DNA of 64,000 nt from Nostoc sp. CENA543. Lineage in GTDB: Bacteria > Cyanobacteriota > Cyanobacteriia > Cyanobacteriales > Nostocaceae. The notes beneath the pieces are model-generated. The model was not told the origin of the DNA. It saw only the letters and a list, made by a program, of their open reading frames with translations, and made no database searches. The DNA lies in contig NZ_CP023278.1 of assembly GCF_002896875.1 (NCBI RefSeq), positions 6,392,501 through 6,456,500 on the forward strand, in the 5' to 3' direction. Each line of letters begins with the position of its first letter. Position 1 is the stretch's first letter. The position numbers and the translations under genes were made by a program. Shown one piece after another: positions 8,821-18,996 of the stretch.

Positions 8821-9678
8821 TTAGTAACGACCAACGGCCGCATATTTGAGATTAGCTCGATTTCCGGCTCTAACTTGGTTGAAATTGACTATACCTAACA
8901 ACTGATAAAGTTGATCAACCACAGTCGGAGAAATTTGTCCCATAGACAGCATCAATTTCGTCGCACCTTCCATAATTGGATTTTGATTGACAAGAATTTC
9001 TGCTTGATTGCCTTTAATGGCACGCATAACAGCGTTAGCTATAGCTTTAGGTGTCGTTACCCCTGCTAATTTAGGTGCAGGTACACGAGGATCAACAGTC
9101 ATACCAGTATGAGAGACATATCCCGGACAAACTGCCGAAATATGGACACCACTACCAGCTAATTCTTGACGGACGGCATCAGTCCACATAATCAAACTTG
9201 CCTTACTAGCAGAGTAAATGCTGTTAAAAGCAATACCCTTTTTACCAGCCAGTGAAGCAATGTTAACAATGCGGCCACTACCTCGTTCCATCATGTTGGG
9301 GAGTAATAGACGAGTTAATTCCATAGTAGCCAAGAGGTTAGTGTTGAAGACAGAATGAATTTCCGCGAGGGAATAATTGGCGAATGCACTAATAATTTCT
9401 ATGCCGGCATTGTTGATTAAAATATCAACAGAGCCAACATTTAATTGAACCTGTTCGGTGAGAGCTGATAATTCCCCTACCTTCGTGATATCAAAAGGAA
9501 TGGCGTAAGCTCTACCACCTGCTGCATTGACTGCATCACAAGTTTGCTCTAATCCTGAACGGGAACGCGAAACACACACCACAGTGGCTTGCTCTTTAGC
9601 TAAAGCACGAGCGATATGCACACCCAGACCGCGTGAGGCACCGGTCAACAGCACTGTCTTACCTGTGAGAGTTGTCAT
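8821..9678 (-). CDS. hetN: HetN, short-chain ketoacyl reductase / heterocyst pattern maintenance protein
   Basis: This 285-residue SDR protein has the cofactor motif TGASRGLG (12-19), NNAG (89-92) and the catalytic Ser142, Tyr155 and Lys159 in YSASK. In Anabaena HetN maintains spaced heterocysts by lateral inhibition. That function needs the RGSGR pentapeptide shared with PatS, present here as ERGSGR at 131-136 (bases 9271-9285). The start was set at ATG 9678 (MTTLTGK), not at an upstream ATG at 9795, because this is where known HetN proteins begin and where SDR homology starts. The gene is 500 bp downstream of hglB on the same strand, beyond a terminator, so it probably has its own promoter. 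Confidence 0.95.
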   Translation of the reverse strand: MTTLTGKTVLLTGASRGLGVHIARALAKEQATVVCVSRSRSGLEQTCDAVNAAGGRAYAIPFDITKVGELSALTEQVQLNVGSVDILINNAGIEIISAFANYSLAEIHSVFNTNLLATMELTRLLLPNMMERGSGRIVNIASLAGKKGIAFNSIYSASKASLIMWTDAVRQELAGSGVHISAVCPGYVSHTGMTVDPRVPAPKLAGVTTPKAIANAVMRAIKGNQAEILVNQNPIMEGATKLMLSMGQISPTVVDQLYQLLGIVNFNQVRAGNRANLKYAAVGRY

Positions 9679-10177
9679 TGTAACCTGCTTGTATCTGTAT
9701 TCTGATCGGCAGGATTCACGCATCTTACATTTGGCAACCTCTGTGTAGCCTAATTCAGACCACAGACTGTTCAAACCATCAGAACAACTACCCACCCATC
9801 CGCAACTAAATGCGATAAAGACAGCTACACTTGAGAATCGTAGATTGCACTTTTTTGGCAGACAATTGACTTATAACAGTGTTAATCGCCTTCCGTTGCA
9901 GAACAGGCATAAAGTCAAGGATTTGTTCAATGAGGTTCAACTTTACATCAACTTCATTTATAGCATTTATTTTGTGAAGCTAGTGTTAATAGCAAACTTA
10001 TTTAAAGGGACTGGGGATTGGGGAGTGGGGACTGGGAAAAAGAGATTTATTAAGACTTTCATAAGAAAAACCCAGCTTCTTATCGAAACTGGGTCATGGA
10101 CGCATAAAATCAAACTTTATTTAAACTCTTGGCGTACCTTGGCGTTTACCTTTGCGTACCTCCGTGTTTAAACCCTC
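9679..10177. other. hetN upstream region with hglB terminator and repeats
   Basis: No supported gene is present; a 108-codon frame at 9845-10171 crosses a GGGGATTGGGGAGTGGGG repeat and a hairpin and is rejected. The hetN promoter should lie in 9679-10000. A degenerate TTGGCGTACC-type repeat lies at about 10129-10160. Confidence 0.65.
10061..10094 (-). terminator. Intrinsic terminator downstream of hglB
   Basis: Read on the minus strand, ACCCAG and TTC pair with GAA and CTGGGT around a 5-nt loop, with one mismatch, and the hairpin runs directly into TTTTT. It lies 84 bp past the hglB stop and would end the hgl transcript before hetN. Confidence 0.75.
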
Positions 10178-11707
10178 CTAACCCAGAGTCAAGAAACCAC
10201 TCTGAATCAAATACGCCGTGTAAGTCATAAACAACTTTCCATCAATTGGCGCGCAAGAAACACCGCTACCAGCCAAAGCCTTAACAGTTTCTTCACAACT
10301 AATGTGAGGTCTTCTTGCTTTTAGGTACAAATCGGGAATCGTGAGTTGTTCATCAGACCAACGTTCTAAGAGGAAAGGCCGCAAAGTATATAGAGGATTA
10401 TCTGTAGAAGTCGCACTTTCAATTAACTTCGCTTGCCATTCTTCGTAAGGAAGGATGTTAATTTGATAACCGAAAGAGCGTACCCAATCAACTAAAACAT
10501 CCAATCCTACTGGTTGGGGATGTTGTAAGTGGAAAGCTTGACCGATCGCATCTTTTTGCATAGATAGATGTACGATCGCTTTACTAACATAATCTACAGG
10601 GGACATATCCAGCATATATTCCACTTCGGGGAAATATCCCATCTGTAGACAACCTTTAACCATCAGGTTGATAAAGTCATGGGTGTTACCGATACCTGTT
10701 TCGCTATCACCAGCGATGAGGGGGGGTCTATGAATGGTAACAGGCAAACCGCGATCGCTCGCAATTTTCACTAACTTTTCTGCTACCCACTTAGTTTGGG
10801 AATAACCGAGATAAATCCCTTCCCAGTGGCTAAAATCATCATCTTCCTTCACAACTTTACCAGCATAGAAAGGAGCTTCAAACACCGCCACACTAGAAAC
10901 ATAATGCACAGGCTTCACTTTCACTTGACAAGCCAAGCGCAATACTTCTTGAGTTCCTAAAACGTTAGCTGCTTTCAAGGCTGAGTAAGGGAAGACATAA
11001 TTTAACAACGCACCACTATGGTAAATAGTGTCAATTTCTGATGCTAAAGTTTGGAACTGAGTAGAACTTAGACCCAACAAAGGTTCAGATAAATCACCAA
11101 CGACAGGAATAATTCTCGAATCATATTCATCCTGCCAAATTGCATAACCTTCAAGATTTTTTCGCAGCTTAACTTTACCTTCTTCTAAGTTAGCTGCACG
11201 CACCAAACAATAGATTTCTGCTTTGGTTTGTTGGAGCAATTCCCGAATAATGAAAGCACCTAAAAAGCCAGTACCACCAGTTAAGAATACCTTCTTAGGT
11301 TGAGTGACAGGTAAAGCAACAGGAATAGCACCACCAGGATGAATAGTGGGATCAAGAACAGCTTCAGCTTGTAAATCCAAAACAGGGGTATCAGAGAAGC
11401 TAGAAGCATTTGTGGAACGAGTAACACCTGTATCTTGTACCTCTGTACCTTCTTCCAATTCTTCAGCTAAACGCTGAGATAAAGATTCAATTGTGGGATA
11501 GTGCCACAACAACAAAGGTGATGGTTGAAACCCTAATAATTTTTCTAATTGACTTACCATAGTCATGGCTTGAGCCGAATCCAAACCATAGCTTTCTAAA
11601 TTCACACTTGGGTCAATTTCATCAGCGTCTACACCTAACACTTCCGCGAGGTGAGAAACCATCCAAGCTTGAATTTCATCTGCACTATAAGATTGTTTGA
11701 CAGTCAT
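10178..11707 (-). CDS. hglB: HglB (HetM): acyl carrier protein-thioester reductase
   Basis: A 509-residue two-domain enzyme. The N-terminal ACP (about 8-90) has the phosphopantetheine serine at 44 in GLDSAQAM. A linker (90-137) leads to an NAD(P)H-dependent thioester reductase with [13 protein letters not shown] (141-153) and the catalytic Tyr302/Lys306 in [10 protein letters not shown]. The family releases a thioester-bound chain reductively, giving the aldehyde or alcohol, which fits production of the alcohol end of heterocyst glycolipid aglycones. It is the last gene of the leftward hgl block, 146 bp after the PfaD-like gene, with a terminator downstream. HetI is the expected activator. 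Confidence 0.95.
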   Translation of the reverse strand: MTVKQSYSADEIQAWMVSHLAEVLGVDADEIDPSVNLESYGLDSAQAMTMVSQLEKLLGFQPSPLLLWHYPTIESLSQRLAEELEEGTEVQDTGVTRSTNASSFSDTPVLDLQAEAVLDPTIHPGGAIPVALPVTQPKKVFLTGGTGFLGAFIIRELLQQTKAEIYCLVRAANLEEGKVKLRKNLEGYAIWQDEYDSRIIPVVGDLSEPLLGLSSTQFQTLASEIDTIYHSGALLNYVFPYSALKAANVLGTQEVLRLACQVKVKPVHYVSSVAVFEAPFYAGKVVKEDDDFSHWEGIYLGYSQTKWVAEKLVKIASDRGLPVTIHRPPLIAGDSETGIGNTHDFINLMVKGCLQMGYFPEVEYMLDMSPVDYVSKAIVHLSMQKDAIGQAFHLQHPQPVGLDVLVDWVRSFGYQINILPYEEWQAKLIESATSTDNPLYTLRPFLLERWSDEQLTIPDLYLKARRPHISCEETVKALAGSGVSCAPIDGKLFMTYTAYLIQSGFLTLG

Positions 11708-11747
11708 TTTGAAATCTCCAATAATTTTCTACGCGTCCCTTACCCCT

Positions 11748-11785
11748 GCGGGGAATTCAAAATTCAAAATTCAAAATTCAAAAAT
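11748..11785. repeat. AATTCAAA tandem run
   Basis: About four AATTCAAAAT units fill the spacer upstream of hglB. A CCCCTGCGGGG hairpin sits next to it at 11743-11753. Confidence 0.8.
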
Positions 11786-11853
11786 AAGAGTATGTTAAAT
11801 TTGATTTCTGAATTCTAAATTTTGATTTTATTTGTCTCTATACACCCTATTTA

Positions 11854-13533
11854 TTAAGAACGTAATGGTCGATATTGAATGTAAGAATCAGGAATTTGCA
11901 TTCCTTGCAATTTCAAACTTTGAATCCGATATAAAAACGCTGCTCCCTTCATGATGTGATTAGCAACATCAACAACATGACGATTATGTGCTTCCTCTAA
12001 ATAAGAACCACGCACCCAGTCATTAAAACTTCCCATAGCTGGGCCGCACCAAATTTGATAATCTACTTCTCTACCCTTTTCACCAGTAGTAGACCAACGA
12101 GAAGATAATCCTAAATACCATCTAAAGATTACGGCCATTTTGAGTTTAGGATTGTTAACTGCTTTGCCTAATTTCTCAGGATTTTTTTGTGATAAATAAG
12201 CAGCAGTTCCTTCCCAAGCCTCAGCGATAGTTTTCCGAAAAACTTGTTTTTCTAACTTCTCCCTTTCTGCTAAAGGAATTTCTTCAATTGAGTTATAAGT
12301 GCGGTACAATTCGTACAATTTTTGCGCGCGCATGGGGAACATCGTACCCCGTTTTAACACTTGTACTTTCACACCCATTTCAAACATATCGCCGGCAGGA
12401 GCCATAGTTACATCAGCCATTTCCGCCTGTGCTAATAGCTTTTTGGTATGCTCACAAGCACCAGATTCCACACAAGCTTGATTCACTGAACCAGTAACTA
12501 CATAAGCCGCACCCATCATGAAAGCTGCTAAGGCTGATTCTGGGGTAGCAATTCCACCGGCTGCACCAATTCTAATGGGTTGGGAATAATGATATTGAGC
12601 TTGAATTTCATCCCTTAAAGCGATTAGTGAAGGGAGTAAACAAACCAAGGGACGATTATCAGTATGTCCGCCAGAATCAGCTTCTACAGTAATATCATCA
12701 GCCATTGGCACTTTCGCCGCCAGTTTAGCTTGCAACTCAGTAATTAAACCGTGTTGCAGCAATTCTTGCAGCATTTTTGGTGGTGCTGGCTGCATAAATT
12801 TACTCGCTACTTCCCGGCGAGAAATTTTGGCAATGACTTTATTTTTGATTTCAATTTGGTTAGCATCATTTAAACTTAATCCCGCAACACGGTAATAAAC
12901 AATGTTGGGTGTTAGGTCTAAAAATGCTGAAGCCTCAACAATTCTCACGCCATATTTTAAATATAAATCCACAGCCTGGCGTTCAACTGCCATATCATTA
13001 GGGCTGTGAATTAAATTAAAAGCGTAGGGTTGATGAGGTAAAGCTTGTTGAATTTTATGAATGGCTGCTTCTATTCTTTCAGGAGGTAAACCACCAGCAC
13101 CAAAGGAACTTAAAATATGCTCTCTACCTAATGCAATGACCATTTCTTCGGAAGCGATACCGCTAGCCATTGCGCCAGTCATATAGGCATATTTCACACC
13201 ATAGAATGAGAGAAAACTAGGGTCGCCTAGTTGTTGTATTTTTAGGGGTGGAATTGATGTGATGAGTTCTAATTGTCCGGCTGCACCGTGTTCTGCTGGA
13301 GCTAAATAACCATCATTAGTTACACCAACTTTCCCTGCAAGCTTGACAATGTAACAAGGTTTATCTAAAGCCAGTAATTTATTTTTGATATCTGTTTCTT
13401 CAAATGCAACACAATCTAAAGCACCTTTCCAGATGAGATTGTGATTATAGATATGGCTGGAATAACCCAAACCATTATCATATTTATTTATAAATGTATC
13501 CACGGTCGTCACGTCGCTTCGCTCCGAATTCAA
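11854..13533 (-). CDS. PfaD-family enoyl reductase (FMN-dependent, nitronate-monooxygenase-like)
   Basis: A 559-residue TIM-barrel flavoprotein of the PfaD type. GAMASGIASEEMV, the phosphate-binding GAAGGIATPESALAAFMMGA and VTGSVNQACVESGACE are diagnostic. PfaD proteins act in trans as enoyl reductases of PUFA synthases and related polyketide systems, so here it should saturate the growing heterocyst glycolipid chain. The C-terminal third (about 430-559) is the PfaD-specific extension with WCGPAMGSFNDWVRGSYL. It lies between hglC and hglB on the same strand. Some cluster descriptions use hglA for this position, but I am not sure, so the symbol is left blank. The N-terminal ATG could be a few codons later. 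Confidence 0.9.
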   Translation of the reverse strand: MNSERSDVTTVDTFINKYDNGLGYSSHIYNHNLIWKGALDCVAFEETDIKNKLLALDKPCYIVKLAGKVGVTNDGYLAPAEHGAAGQLELITSIPPLKIQQLGDPSFLSFYGVKYAYMTGAMASGIASEEMVIALGREHILSSFGAGGLPPERIEAAIHKIQQALPHQPYAFNLIHSPNDMAVERQAVDLYLKYGVRIVEASAFLDLTPNIVYYRVAGLSLNDANQIEIKNKVIAKISRREVASKFMQPAPPKMLQELLQHGLITELQAKLAAKVPMADDITVEADSGGHTDNRPLVCLLPSLIALRDEIQAQYHYSQPIRIGAAGGIATPESALAAFMMGAAYVVTGSVNQACVESGACEHTKKLLAQAEMADVTMAPAGDMFEMGVKVQVLKRGTMFPMRAQKLYELYRTYNSIEEIPLAEREKLEKQVFRKTIAEAWEGTAAYLSQKNPEKLGKAVNNPKLKMAVIFRWYLGLSSRWSTTGEKGREVDYQIWCGPAMGSFNDWVRGSYLEEAHNRHVVDVANHIMKGAAFLYRIQSLKLQGMQIPDSYIQYRPLRS

Positions 13534-13560
13534 AATTCAAAATTCAAAATTCAAAATTAC
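13519..13560. repeat. AATTCAAA tandem run overlapping the 5' end of the PfaD-like gene
   Basis: Three to four AATTCAAAAT units follow GCTTCGCTCCG and reach the first codons of the PfaD-like gene, so its true start could be downstream of 13533. Confidence 0.75.
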
Positions 13561-13697
13561 CAATCCCCATTAAATTTAGGGTCTTGTATACTTTTGTTTT
13601 CTGGTTACATTTGCTCAGTAGGTTGGGTGTAGCAGAGCGAAAACCAACACCGATATCTATCTTGGGTTTCGCTATTGCTCAACCCAACCTACTTTAA

Positions 13698-16600
13698 TTA
13701 CTTAGCTTCTTCGCTCAATAAATCTGCGGCACAGACCATTTGTAATTGAATGATTTCGCTCAATTGTTTACTAAAATCTTGTCTGGCTTTTAAGAAATCT
13801 GTGTGATTTTTAGTTATGCGTGCGTTGTTTGCGTTCAGCTTTTGATACTGAACTTTGTTTAATTCCAACATATTGATGATGATGGCAAATTCTTCTTCAG
13901 TTGCAGGTAATTCAGGAACTATTTCAGGCGTTGCAGAGTCAGAAACAGTAGACTCAGAAAATTCTACTTGCTCTTCAGTTTTTAAATCGTATTCCATGAT
14001 AGTTTTCATGGAATCTTTTACTTGCTCAACTGTAGGACTAGGAATTTCTACAGCCGGAGTTTCAATCTTATTGACAGCCTGAGATAAATTCAAAGAATTA
14101 ATAGTGAGGGAATCACTAAATACTGGTTGTTCTGGCTGTTTTTTCTTCACTACATGTTGGAAGAGTTGACGGTTTTCTGCTGTCAAGATTTTGCCAGTAA
14201 TTGAGTCACCACCAACTGTCACAGTCCGCAGCATGGCTTTATTTTGCTTAGTAGTTGCTACGGGACTGTAAAGCGGTGATAAGTCTAAATTCACTCGATG
14301 ACTAACGAGCTTACCTAATGCTTTGACAATGGAACTATGGTCATCCATCCCGCGACGGTTGAGGGAAACGGTGATGTGTTCTTTGTCTTCCAGAATTTTA
14401 TCTATCCAGCGAGAACAGACACTACCCGCGCCGGCTTCAATAAAGATTTTTGTTCCGTCTTCGTAAACGCGGTTAACTAATTTGGGAAAATCTAGTTCTT
14501 GAGATAACCCTGTTGCAATGCTATGTGCAATTACTCCACTTTCTAATGTGATAGTCTGATACTCAGCCGCCGAATAAAATACAATGCCGGGTATTTCCTG
14601 AGTTGGCAAAGTATTTAATTTAACTAACTCATCAAACTCCGATCGCATGGCTTGACAATGAATCACATGATCGAAGGGAGCAGAGAAAGCATTGCAGCCA
14701 ATGGTTTTAATCACTCTTTGACAAGCCGCCGGATCACCTGCAATTAACACTTCTTCGGGAGTATTAATTTGTGTCAGATAAACACGCGGTTCATTTCTGA
14801 TTGCATCCCGCACTTGCACAGGACTCGCCATCAGCACATAATTACCCCACAAATTATCCTCTGAAGCCGAGGAAGATTTTGGTAATCCCCAATACTCACG
14901 CACAGCATTTTTCGGGCCAGATAATCTGTCACCAAATAAAGCTGAGGAGTTGAAGGAACTACTTCCTTCATAAAAATTGCTCCACACCCCTTGAGCAACC
15001 ATCATGCTGGTTTCACCCAAGCTATAGCCAAATACATATTTGGGTTTGATTTGGAAATCATCCCGAATCACGGTGGTCATTAGTCGGGTGAAGAACATTT
15101 CCGCTTCAAACATCGCTAGAGAATCATCGAGCAATTCCCGCTCTAGCTTTTCTAATTGTCTGGTAGTTAATTTGCTCAAACTACGCGGAAATACCCGACG
15201 CTCGACATCAGCCGCACGTTTGTAAAGGCTCTTGACGAAGGGGTTGTCATGCAGTTTAGGGAACAGACGGAAGAGATTACGACCGATACCGACATAGGAA
15301 TTTACCGCCGCCGGATACACATAAGCCACCTCGCCTTTTTTACCCAAGGGGTTGGCTGTAAAGTAACTACCTACAGGTGTTTGCCAATCTGTACCCTTTT
15401 CAAAAGCAGCATTAATCCCTTTACGTGCTGATTCAATTTCGCGCAGAAGTTCTTTTTTGTTGCGTCCGGTGATGGATACAGCGTACTGTGCGGCGGTTTG
15501 TTGTTGATAGCTATTAAAGGCTTGACTAGCACTCTGAGATAGAGAATCACTCTCGGTAATACTCTTTTGCAGACTGTCTAAAGTAGCCATTAAACTAGCG
15601 CGGTCATCAGCAGCTACAGGAAACAGATAATAAGGTGTTTGCTGTAAATACCTATTCGGACGTTCTGGCTGATTGGCTTCTTCCGACAAAATCACATGAG
15701 CATAAGTCCCATCAGAACCTATCCCGTTCACCGCAGCGATGCGTCGGGGAGCATTCTTGCTCAAAAACCAAGGTCTAGATTCCGTCGCCACATAGAAAGG
15801 ACTACCCTCAAAAGCTTGGGGATTCTTCACACCAGACCAGCCAGGGGTGGCGGGAATATATCTGTAATACAGACACAGAGCCGTTTTAATTAAGCTGGCG
15901 ATACCCGAAGCAACGAAGGTGTGACCGATATTGGCTTTGACGCTACCGATTGCACAGTGTAAACCATCACCTACAGGTGGATAGGCTTGGACTAAACCAG
16001 CAATTTCCGCCTCGTCTTCCTGGGGAATCCCACTGCCGTAAACCTCGACATAGTTCACTTGGTCAGGTTGAATACCTGCCGTTTGTAGAGCTTGCTGACA
16101 AGCTTGGTTAATGCTTGTACCGTCTAGGTTTGAGTGAGTTTGACCGATACTAATAGCATCAATCACAGCATAAATGCGATCGCCATTTAAGAGTGCTTGG
16201 TCATGACGCTTGAGAACTACAACCCCCGCACCTTCTCCCGGTGTCCAACCGTTGGCTTTTTGGTCATAGCTCAAGGTGTTAACGCCAGTATTAATATTAG
16301 CTGTTTGACTGCGTAATAATACGTTCTCAACACCGCCAGCCATATCGACTGCACCAACAACCACAGCGTCTACTTCTTCGGTCATCAGTAGCATTTGTGC
16401 CACTTCCAACGCCTTGAATGCGGAAGTTTCTACAGCCGTGAGAGTGAAGGAAGGCCCGGTAAAGTTCCACAACGAAGAAATCCGACTCGCCATAATGTTG
16501 GCGATATAGCTTAAATACTCACCAATCTCGACTTGATGGTGAACGCTATCTTTAACGATGGTTTCTAGTTGGGCGATTTTGTCTTGGGGTAAGGTAATTT

Positions 16601-17075
16601 CCGCCGCGTTGAGACCGTCTTTAACTTGCCAAGACGCATCCCAGCGTTGTTGGAGTTGATGAACGGATAACTCGGTTTCTGTGGCGATAATGACCGCTAC
16701 ATTACCCCCTTCTGGAATCTTCGCATCTTTAAGGGCGCGATCGGCCACTGTCAGCAGTAGCAGTTGTTGGGGGTTGAGTTTTTCGACTTCGTTGGGAGGA
16801 ATCTTATAAGTGAGGGTATCAATATCAAACTCTTTGATATATGCACCTACAGGTGCTTTACTTTCTACTAAGCCGTACTTTTGTAGTAATTCTGGTTGTG
16901 TTTCGATGCCGTACCATCTCTTCGGCGGTAGGGGAATGAAGTGTTGTTTACCGTCGTAGATACTGCGTTCAAAAGCATCTAAACCATTGCATTCACCGAA
17001 GAAGGCATCCATGCCTACAATAGCGATTTTTTGTTCTAACATCTCTTTACTATTAGTCTGTGGACGATAAATCAT
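13698..17075 (-). CDS. hglC: HglC: chain-length-factor-like ketosynthase plus acyltransferase
   Basis: A 1125-residue protein. A KS-fold domain occupies about 14-465 and an AT-like domain about 560-930, with GYSLGE as the nucleophile elbow. The KS lacks normal catalysis: where the active Cys belongs the sequence reads AVETSAF (Glu216), and the first His is replaced in VEVYGSGIP, while the second His motif KANIGH is kept. This resembles the chain-length factor of PUFA synthases (PfaC) and type II PKS and suggests it partners HglD. The C-terminal 200 residues are Ser/Thr/Glu-rich ending in a helix, perhaps for docking. ATG 17042 (MLEQKIAIVG) is an alternative start. hglC/hglD naming follows gene order. 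Confidence 0.88.
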   Translation of the reverse strand: MIYRPQTNSKEMLEQKIAIVGMDAFFGECNGLDAFERSIYDGKQHFIPLPPKRWYGIETQPELLQKYGLVESKAPVGAYIKEFDIDTLTYKIPPNEVEKLNPQQLLLLTVADRALKDAKIPEGGNVAVIIATETELSVHQLQQRWDASWQVKDGLNAAEITLPQDKIAQLETIVKDSVHHQVEIGEYLSYIANIMASRISSLWNFTGPSFTLTAVETSAFKALEVAQMLLMTEEVDAVVVGAVDMAGGVENVLLRSQTANINTGVNTLSYDQKANGWTPGEGAGVVVLKRHDQALLNGDRIYAVIDAISIGQTHSNLDGTSINQACQQALQTAGIQPDQVNYVEVYGSGIPQEDEAEIAGLVQAYPPVGDGLHCAIGSVKANIGHTFVASGIASLIKTALCLYYRYIPATPGWSGVKNPQAFEGSPFYVATESRPWFLSKNAPRRIAAVNGIGSDGTYAHVILSEEANQPERPNRYLQQTPYYLFPVAADDRASLMATLDSLQKSITESDSLSQSASQAFNSYQQQTAAQYAVSITGRNKKELLREIESARKGINAAFEKGTDWQTPVGSYFTANPLGKKGEVAYVYPAAVNSYVGIGRNLFRLFPKLHDNPFVKSLYKRAADVERRVFPRSLSKLTTRQLEKLERELLDDSLAMFEAEMFFTRLMTTVIRDDFQIKPKYVFGYSLGETSMMVAQGVWSNFYEGSSSFNSSALFGDRLSGPKNAVREYWGLPKSSSASEDNLWGNYVLMASPVQVRDAIRNEPRVYLTQINTPEEVLIAGDPAACQRVIKTIGCNAFSAPFDHVIHCQAMRSEFDELVKLNTLPTQEIPGIVFYSAAEYQTITLESGVIAHSIATGLSQELDFPKLVNRVYEDGTKIFIEAGAGSVCSRWIDKILEDKEHITVSLNRRGMDDHSSIVKALGKLVSHRVNLDLSPLYSPVATTKQNKAMLRTVTVGGDSITGKILTAENRQLFQHVVKKKQPEQPVFSDSLTINSLNLSQAVNKIETPAVEIPSPTVEQVKDSMKTIMEYDLKTEEQVEFSESTVSDSATPEIVPELPATEEEFAIIINMLELNKVQYQKLNANNARITKNHTDFLKARQDFSKQLSEIIQLQMVCAADLLSEEAK

Positions 17076-17250
17076 TTTGTAGTAAGCACTTCAGTGCTTT
17101 AGAGACTTCCAAAAGGTAGGGTGCGTCAGCGCAAGAAAGCCTAAACACATCAAGAAATTACTCATACTGACGCACCCTACTAACTTATTAATTTGAGATA
17201 GTTGATTTTCTATCTCATAAGAAAGGGCTGAAGCCCTTACTACGAACTTC
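17076..17250. repeat. Compound palindromic repeats between hglC and hglD
   Basis: Three elements lie nested: hairpin AAGCACT/AGTGCTT (17084-17099), a 65-bp inverted-repeat element with GTAGGGTGCGTCAG and CTGACGCACCCTAC ends (17116-17180), and hairpin AAGGGCT/AGCCCTT (17223-17238). The outer hairpins share a GTAGTAAG border with other elements at 34062 and 38440. Confidence 0.85.
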
Positions 17251-18600
17251 TTATTTCTCTAGAATCAGATGGGAGTTTGTACCACCGAAGCCAAAGGCAC
17301 TTAAGGCTACGTGTTTGGTTGGTTTGTTTTGTGGCCAGGGTGTCTGATTTCGCACGATGTTGTCAGACGAAATCACGTTATTTTCTGACTTAATAGGGTC
17401 GTTAACTTTGATGGTGGGGGGAATTACATCGTGGTTGAGGCTATATATTGCCTTCGTCAAACTCACCATACCGGCAGCTACTAATAAGTGACCAACATTG
17501 GCTTTGGCTGAACCAACTAAAGGCTTGGCTTGGTGTTGTCCAAAGAAGGATTCTATAGAGGTGAGTTCGGTGGTATCTCCCAGTAATGTGCCGGTAGCGT
17601 GACACTCCATATAATCAATAGTTTTGGGGTTAAGTTCAGCTTCTTGATAAGCTCTCTCGAAGGCTAGGACTTGCCCTTTGGTATTGGGACTTAGTAAATG
17701 CTTACCTTTACCATCGTTAGAAAGACCATTACCGCAAACGGTTGCTAGGATTTTATCCCCATCTCTGACGGCATCACTGTAGCGTTTCAGCATAACCATC
17801 CCAATACCTTCAGAGGTAATTAAGCCTCGTGAGGCTTTATCTAGAGGCGCGCTAATGCCGTTTTCTGGATAGCCTTGGATACCGGAAAAGAGCATCCTTA
17901 AGAAGAGAGGATCTGAGCAACTGATAGCTCCAGCGAGCATGACATCGGCTTTGCGGGACTGTAGATAATGAGATGCTAACTTAATGCTATAGAAGGCAGA
18001 AGAGCAAGCTGCATCAATACAGAAGTGATTACCTGAAAGGGAGAAAGCCTTGGCGACTAATGCAGCCGGTAAGCCAGAAATCAGGGCGTTTTGTGTAGCG
18101 GCTTTAGTAGTTGTAGGGATAGCCGCTAAATGGAAATCTTGATTTTGTAAAAGTTCCGCTACTGCTGGTTCGATGGTTTGGCGGTAAATGGGTGCAATTA
18201 ATTGATTAGAAACTTTGGTGGGTAGGGAAAGAGTTCCTAATATTACTCCACATTTAGACAGGACTTCTTTATTTCCCCAGTAGCCACTATTTTGAATAGC
18301 TTGTTTTGCAGCGTATAGTGACCATTTAAAGGTGTTATCTAAGCTTTCCACAAATTCCGATGGCAGATTGTATTCGCTGGCATCAAATTTAAAATTGCGG
18401 ATAAATCCACCTTTGAGAAAATAAAATTTTTCCGGCTTGCCTTTGACTGGGTCGTAAAATATTGTGGGATCTAAACCCATTTCTTCGACAGTAATTGATG
18501 ATGTCGAATCTTTCTGCTCAGTGAGATTCTGCCAAAATTGATCGGGATTGTTAGCATCGGGAAAGAGGCATGATAATCCGATGATGGCGATTTTTTCCAC
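17251..18600 (-). CDS. hglD: HglD: beta-ketoacyl synthase
   Basis: A 449-residue stand-alone KS. It has the full triad: Cys199 in IDAACSSAF, His in ECHATGTLLGD and His in KANVGHLL, plus the C-terminal GFGGTNSH. It should catalyse decarboxylative Claisen condensation during chain extension. Its partner is probably the catalytically dead KS of HglC, giving a KS/CLF-type heterodimer. The gene sits between the KR-DH gene (396 bp repeat-filled spacer) and hglC (175 bp palindrome spacer). The start ATG is immediately before the first strand EKIAIIGLSCLFPDA, as usual for KS proteins. The length is normal for a single KS domain. Confidence 0.9.
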   Translation of the reverse strand: MEKIAIIGLSCLFPDANNPDQFWQNLTEQKDSTSSITVEEMGLDPTIFYDPVKGKPEKFYFLKGGFIRNFKFDASEYNLPSEFVESLDNTFKWSLYAAKQAIQNSGYWGNKEVLSKCGVILGTLSLPTKVSNQLIAPIYRQTIEPAVAELLQNQDFHLAAIPTTTKAATQNALISGLPAALVAKAFSLSGNHFCIDAACSSAFYSIKLASHYLQSRKADVMLAGAISCSDPLFLRMLFSGIQGYPENGISAPLDKASRGLITSEGIGMVMLKRYSDAVRDGDKILATVCGNGLSNDGKGKHLLSPNTKGQVLAFERAYQEAELNPKTIDYMECHATGTLLGDTTELTSIESFFGQHQAKPLVGSAKANVGHLLVAAGMVSLTKAIYSLNHDVIPPTIKVNDPIKSENNVISSDNIVRNQTPWPQNKPTKHVALSAFGFGGTNSHLILEK

Positions 18601-18996
18601 TGTTTCTATCCTCGTTTGGGTAGCGATATTAGGCAGAGGGGCAGGGGGCAGGGAGCAGGGGGAAAAGAATTAATGACTAATGACTATTTCAACTATTTCA
18701 CTGTCACCTGTTACCTGCTACCTGTTACCTTTGTTTTTGCTGAATATGACAGTATTTAAACTGTTTTCTAAACTTACGAGGATTTACGCTATTCCCGGAA
18801 CTTGAGACGATTAGGGATTTACTGTGCTTTATAAATGGCCTACTATAGCAATCCTAATTGATTTAGGATGTTTTGAGGGGTTTTATTTAAGATTTTTGTC
18901 ACGCAGAGGCGCAGAGAGAAGGAGAGGGCAATTGGAGGGTAAAATTCATTATTTATTCTCCTCTCCCCTGCACCCTGCCCCCTGCCCCCTTGCCTC
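18601..18996. repeat. Repeat-filled spacer between KR-DH gene and hglD
   Basis: No gene is visible. It holds GGCAGGGGGCAGGGAGCAGG runs (about 18634-18665), TTACCTGCTACCTGTTACC units (about 18707-18732), a GTCACGCAGAGGCGCAGAG element (18898-18916) and CTGCCCCCTGCCCCC (about 18976-18990), all typical Nostoc spacer repeats. Confidence 0.7.

Noticed and set aside
9845-10171. 108-codon frame between hetN and hglB
   Set aside because: It translates a GGGGATTGGGG repeat, a terminator hairpin and a TTGGCGTACC repeat, lacks a ribosome site, and shows no domain-like pattern.
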